DNA of 54,459 nucleotides, from NCBI GenBank assembly GCA_900757505.1, contig CAAEOE010000058.1, positions 1 through 54,459 on the forward strand, written 5' to 3'. Below the pieces are notes generated by a model, which made no database searches, was not told the DNA's origin, and worked only from the letters and a program-made list of their open reading frames with translations. The translations under genes and the position numbers were made by a program. How positions within the stretch are numbered: the first letter of the stretch is position 1; each line of letters starts with the position of its first letter. Source of the DNA: an uncultured Collinsella sp. (lineage in GTDB: Bacteria > Actinomycetota > Coriobacteriia > Coriobacteriales > Coriobacteriaceae). Positions 16,452 to 23,523 of this stretch are shown piece after piece.

Positions 16452-17873
16452 ATGACCAACCCCATGCAGTTCCCCGACGGCTTTGTGTTTGGCGGCGCCA
16501 CCGCCGCTTACCAGGTTGAGGGCGAGACCCGCACGCACGGCAAGGGCAAAGTGCCCTGGGACGATTTCCTGGCAGCTCAGGGTCGCTTCTCCCCCGATCC
16601 CGCAAGCGATTTCTACAACAAGTACCCGGTCGATATTGACCTGTGCCAGCGCTTCGGCATTAACGGCATTCGTGTCTCCATCGCTTGGAGCCGTATCTTC
16701 CCCAGTGGCACCGGCGAGATTAACCCCGAAGGCGTTGCCTTCTATCACGAGCTTTTCGCCACCTGCAACAAAGCCGGCGTTATCCCCTATGTCACGCTCG
16801 ATCACTTTGATACGCCCGAGGCCTTTTACCAGAACGGCGATGAGGGTTTCCTGACACGCACGACGATCGACGCCTTTGTCGAGTACGCCAAGTTCTGCTT
16901 TGCCGAGTTCACCGAGGTCAAGCACTGGTTTACCTTTAACGAGATTCCCGCGACCGCCGAGGGCAGCTTTATCGTCGGCAACTGGCCGCACGGCGAGAAG
17001 TATCGCCTGGACAAGGCCTTCCAGCTCATGCACAACATGATGGTGGCCCACGCCAAGGCTGTCGTCGCCTTCCATGAGGGCGGCTTTGAGGGCGAGATCG
17101 GCATTGTCCAGAACCTAGAGCCCAAGTATCCCCTCGACCCCAACAACGCCGCCGACTGCGAGGCAGCTCGCATGGCCGACGTCATCAACAACCGCTGGGT
17201 GCTCGACGCCACCTTCCGCGGCCACTATGCAGCCGACACCATGGAGGCTGCGACCAAGCTGGCCCATATCGCCGGCGGCGAGCTCGACGTCCGCGACGAG
17301 GACATCACCGCGCTGACCGCCGCGCTCCCCTACAACGATTGCCTGGGCGTCAACACCTACAAGTGCCAGTTCCTGCGTGCCGCCGAGGGCGAAAACGACA
17401 TCAACCACAATGGCACCGGCGACAAGGGCTCCTCGCGCTGGTTCCTCAAGGGCGTGGGCGAGTCATGCGTGCGCGAAGGCGTACCCACCACCGATTGGGA
17501 CTGGATCATCTATCCCGAGGGCCTGTACGATCTGCTGCTGCGCATTAAGAACGATTACCCCAACTACAAGAAGATCTACATCACCGAGAACGGCATGGGC
17601 TATAAGGACGACTTCGAGGACGGCTTTATCGACGACGCCCCTCGCATCGACTATATGCGCCAGCATCTCGCGTGGATCCTCAAGGCGATCGACGGCGGCG
17701 TAAACGTCGACGGTTACTTTGTGTGGTCGCTGCAGGACCAGTTCTCCTGGACCAACGGCTATAACAAGCGCTATGGCCTGTTCTACATCGACTTTGAGAC
17801 CCAGAAGCGCTATCCCAAGGCGAGCGCGTACTGGTACAAGAACGTCGCGGAGACCGGCCTGCTCATGGCTTAA
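16452..17873 (+). CDS. lacG: 6-phospho-beta-galactosidase, unit 3 (GH1)
   Basis: GH1 glycosidase, 473 aa, close to the unit 1 enzyme along its whole length. Acid/base E164 (TFNEI), nucleophile E379 (ITENG), phosphate site S432, K439 and Y441 (SWTNGYNKRY). One visible difference is TLDHFDTP where unit 1 has TLHHFDTP, near the sugar-binding end of the barrel. The ATG follows AGAAAGGATG. A 6-phospho-galactoside substrate is inferred as for unit 1. It ends the unit with a strong terminator. The unit 1 and 3 pairs share gene order and look like duplicates; unit 2 is older or rearranged. Confidence 0.86.
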   Translation: MTNPMQFPDGFVFGGATAAYQVEGETRTHGKGKVPWDDFLAAQGRFSPDPASDFYNKYPVDIDLCQRFGINGIRVSIAWSRIFPSGTGEINPEGVAFYHELFATCNKAGVIPYVTLDHFDTPEAFYQNGDEGFLTRTTIDAFVEYAKFCFAEFTEVKHWFTFNEIPATAEGSFIVGNWPHGEKYRLDKAFQLMHNMMVAHAKAVVAFHEGGFEGEIGIVQNLEPKYPLDPNNAADCEAARMADVINNRWVLDATFRGHYAADTMEAATKLAHIAGGELDVRDEDITALTAALPYNDCLGVNTYKCQFLRAAEGENDINHNGTGDKGSSRWFLKGVGESCVREGVPTTDWDWIIYPEGLYDLLLRIKNDYPNYKKIYITENGMGYKDDFEDGFIDDAPRIDYMRQHLAWILKAIDGGVNVDGYFVWSLQDQFSWTNGYNKRYGLFYIDFETQKRYPKASAYWYKNVAETGLLMA

Positions 17874-17895
17874 CTTCTGCCACATACCCCCTGTC

Positions 17896-17938
17896 GGCCG
17901 CATGCGAATCCCTCCACGGGTTCGCATGCGGCCTTTTT
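17896..17938 (+). terminator. Intrinsic terminator of unit 3
   Basis: The perfect 13-bp arms GGCCGCATGCGAA (17896-17908) and TTCGCATGCGGCC (17921-17933) are followed by TTTTTGTTTTTGG. Confidence 0.9.
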
Positions 17939-17960
17939 GTTTTTGGTGGGCCCGAGCGGA

Positions 17961-18103
17961 TCATTCGTCTCGATCTGTAACATCTAACTGGGATTTTCGG
18001 TCTTAAATGTTACAGATCGAGACAAACAGGAGTCCGGTCAAAAAATCTCAATCTGTAACACGTAGCCCACTTTCGACCGTCTACCTGTTACAGATCAAGA
18101 CAA
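17961..18103. repeat. Palindromic repeat cluster C (two copies)
   Basis: Copy 17961-18030 (type I) and copy 18045-18103 (type II), centres about 78 bp apart. The type II middle CGTAGCCCACTTTCGACCG is nearly the same as the type II copy of cluster A. The cluster follows the unit 3 terminator, as in units 1 and 2. Confidence 0.85.
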
Positions 18104-18154
18104 TAAGATAGTCAAATCCGAACTTTCCAAGCAGTTATGAAGCATGGTTTCTAG

Positions 18155-18230
18155 TTTTCGGTATCACGAACATACTTTCGGTATCATTTAATGGTATTAT
18201 GATATCGAAAATATGTTCGTGATACCGAAA
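18155..18230. promoter_or_regulatory. Large palindromic operator of the fic gene
   Basis: The two 32-bp arms, 18156-18187 and 18199-18230, are reverse complements at 30 positions around an 11-bp centre. Each arm holds two direct copies of TTTCGGTATCA, giving four half-sites in all. The right arm runs into the ribosome site GAAAGGAG, so a bound protein or an RNA hairpin would block both transcription and translation. The Fic protein has a C-terminal winged helix, so autoregulation is the simplest reading. Confidence 0.75.
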
Positions 18231-18238
18231 GGAGCCGC

Positions 18239-19471
18239 ATGCGCCAGTTCGATTACACCACAGTCCCAGCGGAACTCGAAGCAACTCCAATCACCAACCT
18301 CCTCCTCTCGATACGCGAGCATAAAGGCCGACAGCTTGCTCTGAGTCAAGTCAAACCCGAACTTCTATCGTCACTTATGGAGGAAGCTAAGATCCAAAGC
18401 ACCCAATCCTCCAACGGACTTGAAGGAATTGTTACCACCCAAAAAAGACTCAAAGCAATCATGGCGTATTCCGCCAAGCCAAGCTCCCGCGCAGAGGAAG
18501 AAATCGCTGGATACCGAGATGCGCTGTCGCTTATTCACGAGCAGCACGATTTCATTCCCGTAACGCCATCGGTCATTTTGCAGTTGCATCGTGACCTCAT
18601 GGTACACACAGCAATCTCGTATGGGGGCCATTGGAAAGATAGCGATAACGAAATCATCTCCATCGACGATCAAGGCAATCGATTTGTGCGCTTTAGGCCG
18701 CCTTCGGCCCTAGCAACCCCCGGACTTATCGAAGAAGCCTGTCGGTCCCTCAACGACGCCTTATCTCGTCAAGTTTGCGACCCCCTCCTTATATCATTCC
18801 GCTTCATCTTCGATTTTGTCAGCATTCATCCCTTCAACGATGGCAATGGCAGGATGAGCCGGCTCCTTACAACGCTGCTACTCGAAAAGACTGGATACGA
18901 CGTTGCGCGTTACATCAGCATCGAACGACTTATTGAAGACAACAAGGCGCTCTACTACAACGCCCTCGCTGCAAGCTCCATTGGATGGAATGAAAATCAA
19001 AACACCGAAGCACCCTTTATCCGTTTCATGCTCGGAACAACCCTGGCCGCCTACCGACAGCTCGAGCAGCGTACCCTAATTGAATCAAGCACTCGTCCCA
19101 TGTCGAAGCAAGCGCGCATCGCCGTTCTATTTCAACAGAGACCCGGCGTCATTAAGAAATCCGACATCCGATCCAACTGCCCCGATATCAGCGAGGTTAC
19201 CGTTAAACGAACCCTCGGTCAGCTTGTTAGTTGCAGCGCAATCGAAAAAACAGGAGCGGGTCGTTCGACGGGCTACATACTCAAAGACGTCCATGCTCTA
19301 GAACTATTCTTGCAATCCACAATACCCGATAGCGAGGCCGCAATAACAAAAGAGGCTCCAAAGGATAAGCTCCTTGAACGTGTAAACCACGCCGAGGATG
19401 AAAGCAGAGAGGGGCTCTATGAAGACTACGATTCATTCTCAAGGGACATAAAGACGAAATACGGAGTCTAG
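18239..19471 (+). CDS. Fic-domain protein with C-terminal winged helix
   Basis: Likely AMP-transferase (AMPylates protein hydroxyl groups), 410 aa. The active-site motif HPFNDGNGRMSR is intact with H197. An N-terminal helix carries SSNGLEG (residues 57-63), matching the autoinhibitory S/TxxxE motif with E62, so the enzyme is of the self-inhibited class. Residues about 85-290 form the Fic fold. Residues about 290-345 look like a winged helix (KSDIRSNCPDISEVTVKRTLGQLV), giving DNA binding. The last 60 residues are acidic and disordered. The gene stands alone under a four-half-site palindrome and its base composition is lower in G+C than its neighbours, which hints at transfer. The target is unknown. 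Confidence 0.88.
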   Translation: MRQFDYTTVPAELEATPITNLLLSIREHKGRQLALSQVKPELLSSLMEEAKIQSTQSSNGLEGIVTTQKRLKAIMAYSAKPSSRAEEEIAGYRDALSLIHEQHDFIPVTPSVILQLHRDLMVHTAISYGGHWKDSDNEIISIDDQGNRFVRFRPPSALATPGLIEEACRSLNDALSRQVCDPLLISFRFIFDFVSIHPFNDGNGRMSRLLTTLLLEKTGYDVARYISIERLIEDNKALYYNALAASSIGWNENQNTEAPFIRFMLGTTLAAYRQLEQRTLIESSTRPMSKQARIAVLFQQRPGVIKKSDIRSNCPDISEVTVKRTLGQLVSCSAIEKTGAGRSTGYILKDVHALELFLQSTIPDSEAAITKEAPKDKLLERVNHAEDESREGLYEDYDSFSRDIKTKYGV

Positions 19472-19536
19472 TCATATCCCAGAATAGCCTCATCCTTGTT
19501 GCCCAAAGTTATTTACGCGTCATTGTGAAGCGATAA

Positions 19537-19554
19537 CCCCTGCGCCGGCAGGGG
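19537..19554. terminator. Short perfect hairpin between fic and lacR
   Basis: CCCCTGC (19537-19543), four bases, then GCAGGGG (19548-19554), between convergent genes. There is no T-run on either side, so its terminator role is weakly supported. Confidence 0.3.
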
Positions 19555-19578
19555 CAGAAGTATCGTCTGTAGCATTAG

Positions 19579-20343
19579 CTAGCAGATGACCCGCGTATGT
19601 TCCTCGATGGCGACACGATCCTCGGCGGCGACGCCCGGCTCGCACACCACGGCATCCAAACTGTCCAGACGGCAGAAGGTGTAGAAGTCGCGTTTGCCGA
19701 TCTTGCTGGAATCGGCGATCAGATAGCGCGAGTCGGCCTTGCTAAAGGCGAGCTGCTGGATACGGCCCTCGTCCATGTTGGACGTAGATACGTCGCCATC
19801 CAGAATGCCGTTGGCGCCGATAAACGCAGCGTCGATACCCAGCGCACGCAGGGTATCCTCAGCCGTTGGTCCCACAAAAGCGGCGGTGCGGCGACGGTAC
19901 ATACCGCCCACGAGGCACAGGTCGCAGTCCTCGCGCGCCTCGAGCAGGTTAAACACCGAAAGCGAATTGGTCACGATGCGCAGGCGAAACGCCGGCAGCA
20001 TCGAGGCCATCTGCTCAACCGTGGTGCCCGTACCCAAAAAGATGGTCGAGCCCTCCTCGATGAGCTCAACGGCGCGGCGCGCGATCTGCAGCTTTTCCTC
20101 GGCATGCTTAGTGCGCTTTTCGCTGTGCGAATACTCGTGGCGCAACATAGCATGTGGACGGCCCTGCGCGCTACGGGCTCCACCGTGCACGCGCTCAATC
20201 TCACCTAGGCTCGCAAGCTCCTCAAGATCGCGGCGGATCGTCATATCCGAGACGCCCAGCGCATCCGAAATCTCCTTGACCGAAACCGTGCCCTGCTCTT
20301 CGAGCAGCTGACGAACCTTATCCTGTCGCTCTGCCTTAATCAC
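19579..20343 (-). CDS. DeoR-family regulator, LacR-like
   Basis: Transcriptional repressor of 254 aa. The N-terminal DeoR helix-turn-helix (about 5-55) has the family signature VSDMTIRRDLEEL. The C-terminal domain (75-250) is the sugar-phosphate-binding fold related to ribose-5-phosphate isomerase (FLGTGTTVEQMA, GANGI, KIGKRDF). In lactic bacteria the DeoR-type LacR responds to tagatose 6-phosphate and controls lacABCD, so a role over lacAB, lacF and perhaps lacC is plausible here. The start codon is GTG with GAGGA upstream. It is divergent from galM; a GAACAA half-site near 20390 lies in the shared gap. Other DeoR regulators (FruR, AgaR, GlcR type) remain possible. Confidence 0.8.
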   Translation of the reverse strand: MIKAERQDKVRQLLEEQGTVSVKEISDALGVSDMTIRRDLEELASLGEIERVHGGARSAQGRPHAMLRHEYSHSEKRTKHAEEKLQIARRAVELIEEGSTIFLGTGTTVEQMASMLPAFRLRIVTNSLSVFNLLEAREDCDLCLVGGMYRRRTAAFVGPTAEDTLRALGIDAAFIGANGILDGDVSTSNMDEGRIQQLAFSKADSRYLIADSSKIGKRDFYTFCRLDSLDAVVCEPGVAAEDRVAIEEHTRVIC

Positions 20344-20549
20344 GATGAATCCTCGCCGTTCTTTGCGCGCATATCATTCAAACAGTAACGAACAAATTGT
20401 ATCAGACTCGTGCGCGTCAAAAATGAACACCCGCACAGCTCCAATCATCACTTTTTTGAGAAAAATACCCCCTGCTTTAGTGGGGTGTAGTGATAATCTC
20501 ACCTGTTCGCGCTACAGTTTGTCCGAAATACCTCGATGTTAGGAACCAA

Positions 20550-21602
20550 ATGATCACTTCCGAGCTTTTCGGCACCGCGCCGTGCGGCACCTCCGTTCAT
20601 CGTTATACCCTCAACGGGCCCGAGATCTGCGTTCGCATTATGGACTATGGCGCCACCGTGCTGGGTATCGATGTGCCCGATATTCCCGGCAACGTGCGCG
20701 ATGTGGTGCTGGGCTTCGATAAGCTCGAGGATTACTTTGACAACCCCGCCTGCTTTGGCGCGACCATCGGCCCCGTGGCAAACCGCACCGCGGGCGCCAC
20801 GATCACCATCGACGGCACGGACTGGCACATGCCGGCCAACGAAGGCGTCAACAACCTGCACAGCGATCTTGAGCATGGTCTGCACAAGCGCGTATGGGAC
20901 GTTGAGCTCGACGAGACTCACAACGCCGTGCGCATGACCACCTCGCTTAAGGATGGCGAGCTGAGCCTGCCCGGCAACCGAATCTTTACGGCTGTGTTTA
21001 CCGTTACGCGCACCGGCGTCTTCCGCATCGAGTATGGTTGCGAGAGCGACCGCGCCACCTACGTGTCCATGACCAACCACACGTACTTTAACCTTGCCGG
21101 CCATAACGCCGGCATGGACTGTGAGCACTTCTTTATCGCCAACGCTGCCCACTACTTGCCCATTAACGAGCAGAACATCCCCACCGGCGAAATCGCTCCG
21201 GTCGAGGGAACACCGTTTGACTTTCGCGAGCTGCGCCCCGTCGCACCCGGCATGGAGGCCGACGACCCGCAGATTAAGCAGGCCCGTGGCTACGATCACT
21301 GCCTGTGCATCGATGGCTATCAGTACGGCCGCAACCTGCGTCGCGCCCTACATGTCGAGGAGATGTGGACCGGTCGTGAGCTGGACTACTACACCACCGC
21401 CCCGGGCGTGCAACTCTACACCGGCAACTGGCTGGGCGACGAGCACGCCAAGGACGATGCCAACTATGGCTGGGGCGCCGGCTTTGCCCTCGAGGCCGAG
21501 ATGTACCCCGACACGCCGCACCAGCCGCTGTTCCCGCAGGGCATTGTGGGTCCGGGTCACCCCTACAGCAATATGATCGAATACCACTTTATGAGGCACT
21601 AG
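20550..21602 (+). CDS. galM: Aldose 1-epimerase (mutarotase)
   Basis: Interconverts alpha and beta forms of galactose or glucose, feeding galactose use. 350 aa from the ATG at 20550, which follows AGGAACCAA; a GTG at 20490 gives a 20-residue extension without family support. GalM marks are present: the NNLHSD loop near 115, the catalytic His in NHTYFNLAGH (about 176), the VQLYTGNWL segment and the C-terminal ALEAEMYPDTPHQP with the expected catalytic Glu. Its length fits the family. It is divergent from the lacR-like gene, so shared control is possible. This is a standard GalM, distinct from the LacX-type epimerase at 24519. Confidence 0.9.
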   Translation: MITSELFGTAPCGTSVHRYTLNGPEICVRIMDYGATVLGIDVPDIPGNVRDVVLGFDKLEDYFDNPACFGATIGPVANRTAGATITIDGTDWHMPANEGVNNLHSDLEHGLHKRVWDVELDETHNAVRMTTSLKDGELSLPGNRIFTAVFTVTRTGVFRIEYGCESDRATYVSMTNHTYFNLAGHNAGMDCEHFFIANAAHYLPINEQNIPTGEIAPVEGTPFDFRELRPVAPGMEADDPQIKQARGYDHCLCIDGYQYGRNLRRALHVEEMWTGRELDYYTTAPGVQLYTGNWLGDEHAKDDANYGWGAGFALEAEMYPDTPHQPLFPQGIVGPGHPYSNMIEYHFMRH

Positions 21603-21630
21603 GCCCACAACGCGACATCTCGCACAGCAA

Positions 21631-21660
21631 CGCCCGCCGGCACCACCGCCAACGGGCGCT
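21631..21660 (+). terminator. Hairpin after galM
   Basis: CGCCCG (21631-21636) pairs with CGGGCG (21653-21658), extended by AGCA and TGCT with a bulge. It is 28 bp past the galM stop but has no clear U-tract. Confidence 0.35.
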
Positions 21661-21710
21661 GCTTCATGCCTAAATCCTTCTTTTCGATGCCACCGAATTG
21701 GTGACATAAC

Positions 21711-21862
21711 AAAACTATGCCGAATTACTACGATGAACCCACTATGTCCGACCACGCGCTGGTTTATAAAAAATTAGCAACTCGTCTACCTGCGGTTTTA
21801 TTCTCTGCAAATTTGGCATGCTCGGCGATAAGCAATTCATCGTAGTAAACCGGCATAGTTTT
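21711..21862. mobile_element. MITE-like element with 27-bp terminal inverted repeats
   Basis: The arms 21711-21737 and 21836-21862 are reverse complements at about 24 of 27 positions (outer end AAAACTATGCCG). The 98-bp interior is A/T-rich and has no gene; it includes CTACCTGCGGTTTT, also found at 33160. Size and structure fit a non-autonomous element or an intergenic structured repeat. No clear target duplication is seen. It lies between galM and the orphan EIIB gene. Confidence 0.55.
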
Positions 21863-21928
21863 GGCGGACAGCGCCACACAGATCCCCTACGAAGGCAAAA
21901 TGATCCGTTTTCCTCCGTCCCCAAGGGA

Positions 21929-22411
21929 TCAGTTGAACAGATTGCCGATGGGGTCGGGGGCGGAACTGGGGAGATAGCGGATTTCTAGTTCTATGCCGAG
22001 CTTTTGCAGCTCTCTGAGAACAGCGACGTCTGTGTCGTCTACGGCAACTGCGGGCGTTGCGGGACGCTTGCCCTCCCCTGCCTGCATATGACCAATGCTG
22101 ATCTTGGTGATCGGCACACCGCCCTTAACCAGCGCGAGCGCATCGGAGGGTGAGGCCACCATGATCAGAATCAATTGGCGAGGCGTTGCGGTATGAATGA
22201 CGTCGATGGTCCTTTGCACCGAGAAAAACCGCGTCCAAACGCCTTCTGGCGCCGCCACCCTCATGGGTGCCCATTGGCGCGAATCTGCCGCGATCTCATC
22301 GTTGACGATTAGGACAAGGTTGGAACCCACGGCTTCGTTCCACAGCTCAACGTCTTGTCCGTAAATGAAACGGTCGTCGATGCGTGCGAGAAGAATCTTG
22401 GGTTGAGTCAT
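21929..22411 (-). CDS. Orphan mannose-family EIIB with the active-site His replaced by Tyr
   Basis: A 160-aa homologue of the sorbose/mannose-type EIIB, collinear with the intact EIIB at 31666-32148 (shared GSNL, NDE, TRFFS, TIDVI, LVKGGVPI, EGKR). The phosphorylated His of the family (RIDNRLVHGQV in the intact paralogue, H17) is Tyr here: RIDDRFIYGQD. It therefore should not accept phosphate from EIIA. It stands alone, with no EIIA, EIIC or EIID beside it. The frame is open throughout and conserved away from the site, arguing for a retained non-catalytic role such as binding a permease or regulator. The start ATG at 22411 aligns with the paralogue; a longer frame starts at 22462. Confidence 0.8.
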   Translation of the reverse strand: MTQPKILLARIDDRFIYGQDVELWNEAVGSNLVLIVNDEIAADSRQWAPMRVAAPEGVWTRFFSVQRTIDVIHTATPRQLILIMVASPSDALALVKGGVPITKISIGHMQAGEGKRPATPAVAVDDTDVAVLRELQKLGIELEIRYLPSSAPDPIGNLFN

Positions 22412-22500
22412 CGCTGCCCCATTCTGTTTGAGACCCGTAAGAGCAAGACATCGCGTCTCCAATATTAGTGCATTTAAAGTGAGAAAAGCCGTCAGAACAC

Positions 22501-22529
22501 TTGCGCGGATTTGCGATGTCCCGTATCAT
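22501..22529 (+). promoter_or_regulatory. Probable promoter of tRNA-Thr
   Basis: TTGCGC (22501-22506), a 17-bp spacer, then TATCAT (22524-22529). The expected start is about 30 bp before the mature tRNA. Confidence 0.45.
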
Positions 22530-22568
22530 AGACAGCCGTTGACGCCTCAGTTGCGCCATCACATGGCC

Positions 22569-22644
22569 GCCAGCGTAGCTCAGTTGGTAGAGCACCGCTC
22601 TCGTAAAGCGGGGGTCACCGGTTCGAGCCCGGTCGCTGGCTCCA
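22569..22644 (+). tRNA. tRNA-Thr (anticodon CGT)
   Basis: A 76-nt tRNA with a complete cloverleaf: acceptor GCCAGCG pairs with CGCTGGC; D-arm GCTC...GAGC; anticodon stem CCGCT and AGCGG; loop CTCGTAA with anticodon CGT at 22602-22604, reading ACG codons; T-arm ACCGG TTCGAGC CCGGT. CCA is encoded (22642-22644). It is a single tRNA with its own promoter and terminator. Confidence 0.96.
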
Positions 22645-22656
22645 TTGCACAAGATA

Positions 22657-22679
22657 GCCGCCTTCGGGCGGCTTTTTTG
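22657..22679 (+). terminator. Terminator of tRNA-Thr
   Basis: GCCGCC, loop TTC, GGGCGGC, then TTTTTT; it starts 12 bases after the tRNA. Confidence 0.9.
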
Positions 22680-22748
22680 TTGCTGATTTCGGGCGCGCTT
22701 CCGCCAATCCAAGCACAACGCCGCCGGAAACTCTCCTACTCAACAAAA

Positions 22749-22792
22749 GCCCCGCCAACCGCAATCCCCAAAGGAACCGCGTTCAGCGGGGC
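22749..22792 (-). terminator. Probable terminator of the yhcH operon
   Basis: GCCCCGC (22749-22755) and GCGGGGC (22786-22792), with a second AACCGC stem inside; TTTTGTTG follows on the minus strand. It lies about 60 bp past the yhcH stop. Confidence 0.5.
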
Positions 22793-22852
22793 CCAAGCGA
22801 GCTCCCCCAAGGGATAACGCTCGCAACACGAACAGCTCAGCCGAGCGGCTCG

Positions 22853-23326
22853 CTACTCCTCCCAGTAAGCATCTGCAAGCAGCTTAAAGCAGATCTTCTT
22901 GACCGGCTGTGCGCCATCGCCCGGGAACTCGAGCGTGGGCATGTGAGGCTCGCCGGCAACGAACAGCGCAAACTTGTCGTCGGCAAGATCGCCGGCGATC
23001 GAAGCGTCGGAATCGACCAGATCGTAGTCGTCCTTCTCGTCAAACTCCTGAACCAGCGTCAGGCTGCCCGTGGCGACCTTAAAGGCCTCGCGACCCTCAA
23101 CGTCGATCTGCAGGTCGTGATAGCGCTGATGCGTCTCATAGTGAGCCTCGGCCTCGGGACGCGTCGTGGGAGCCATGACGTTCGCATAGACCTTGTCGCC
23201 CAGAATCGGATGGCTGCCGACCTCGAGCTCTGCCGGGTCGTTCTCCTCGAGCCAGTCGATCAGCACGTCGAGGCCCTTGAGTATTCCGCGGTACTCCTCG
23301 ATATCGCCCAATGCACCGTAAATCAT
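22853..23326 (-). CDS. YhcH/YjgK/YiaL family protein (EbgC-like)
   Basis: A 157-aa cupin-like protein of the YhcH/YiaL/EbgC family (DUF386), usually about 150 aa. The family signature YETHQRYHDLQIDVEG (around residues 83-98) carries the conserved His and Glu/Asp metal-site residues. Members are found with sialic acid, 2,3-diketogulonate and evolved beta-galactosidase genes, and are thought to be anomerases or small sugar-binding enzymes. Here it follows lacX, lacC and a nagA remnant on the same strand, so a role in amino-sugar or galactose metabolism is reasonable. A GAGGGG ribosome site precedes the ATG. Confidence 0.85.
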   Translation of the reverse strand: MIYGALGDIEEYRGILKGLDVLIDWLEENDPAELEVGSHPILGDKVYANVMAPTTRPEAEAHYETHQRYHDLQIDVEGREAFKVATGSLTLVQEFDEKDDYDLVDSDASIAGDLADDKFALFVAGEPHMPTLEFPGDGAQPVKKICFKLLADAYWEE

Positions 23327-23358
23327 CTAAATCCCCTCTCGGATCGCTTCTTTGGCGG

Positions 23359-23490
23359 CTACTCGGCAAACGCGTTACCGACGCTGTTGCCACCCACATA
23401 CGCCTCGACCAGGGTAAGGTCGGGATTGAACACGACAAACTCGGCGTCGCGCCCCAGCATAATGCTACCGCACTTGTCGTCGACATGAGC
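23359..23490 (-). pseudogene. Remnant of a nagA gene (3' end only)
   Basis: The minus-strand translation gives about 44 residues that match the last 44 of the intact NagA at 26218: AHVDDKCGSIMLGRDAEFVV against AHIEDKCGSIMPGRDADFVV, then TLVEAYVGGNSVGNAFAE against TLVETYVGGQSVGNAFTE, both ending in a stop. Upstream of about 23490 the similarity stops, 32 bp before the lacC stop codon. So a second nagA once lay between lacC and yhcH and was largely deleted. Confidence 0.85.
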
Positions 23491-23523
23491 TAGCAAGCAA
23501 TGCCGGGGCCGACGCCCAGGCTT

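Noticed and set aside
6512..17873. Naming the GH1 enzymes 6-phospho-beta-glucosidases
   Set aside because: The phosphate-site set and the lacAB, lacC and lacX genes in the window favour 6-phospho-beta-galactosidase, although a mixed specificity cannot be excluded by eye.
8061..18103. CRISPR array
   Set aside because: The repeats are long palindromes about 80 bp apart in small clusters of two or three, the segments between are not unique spacers of constant size, and no cas genes are present.
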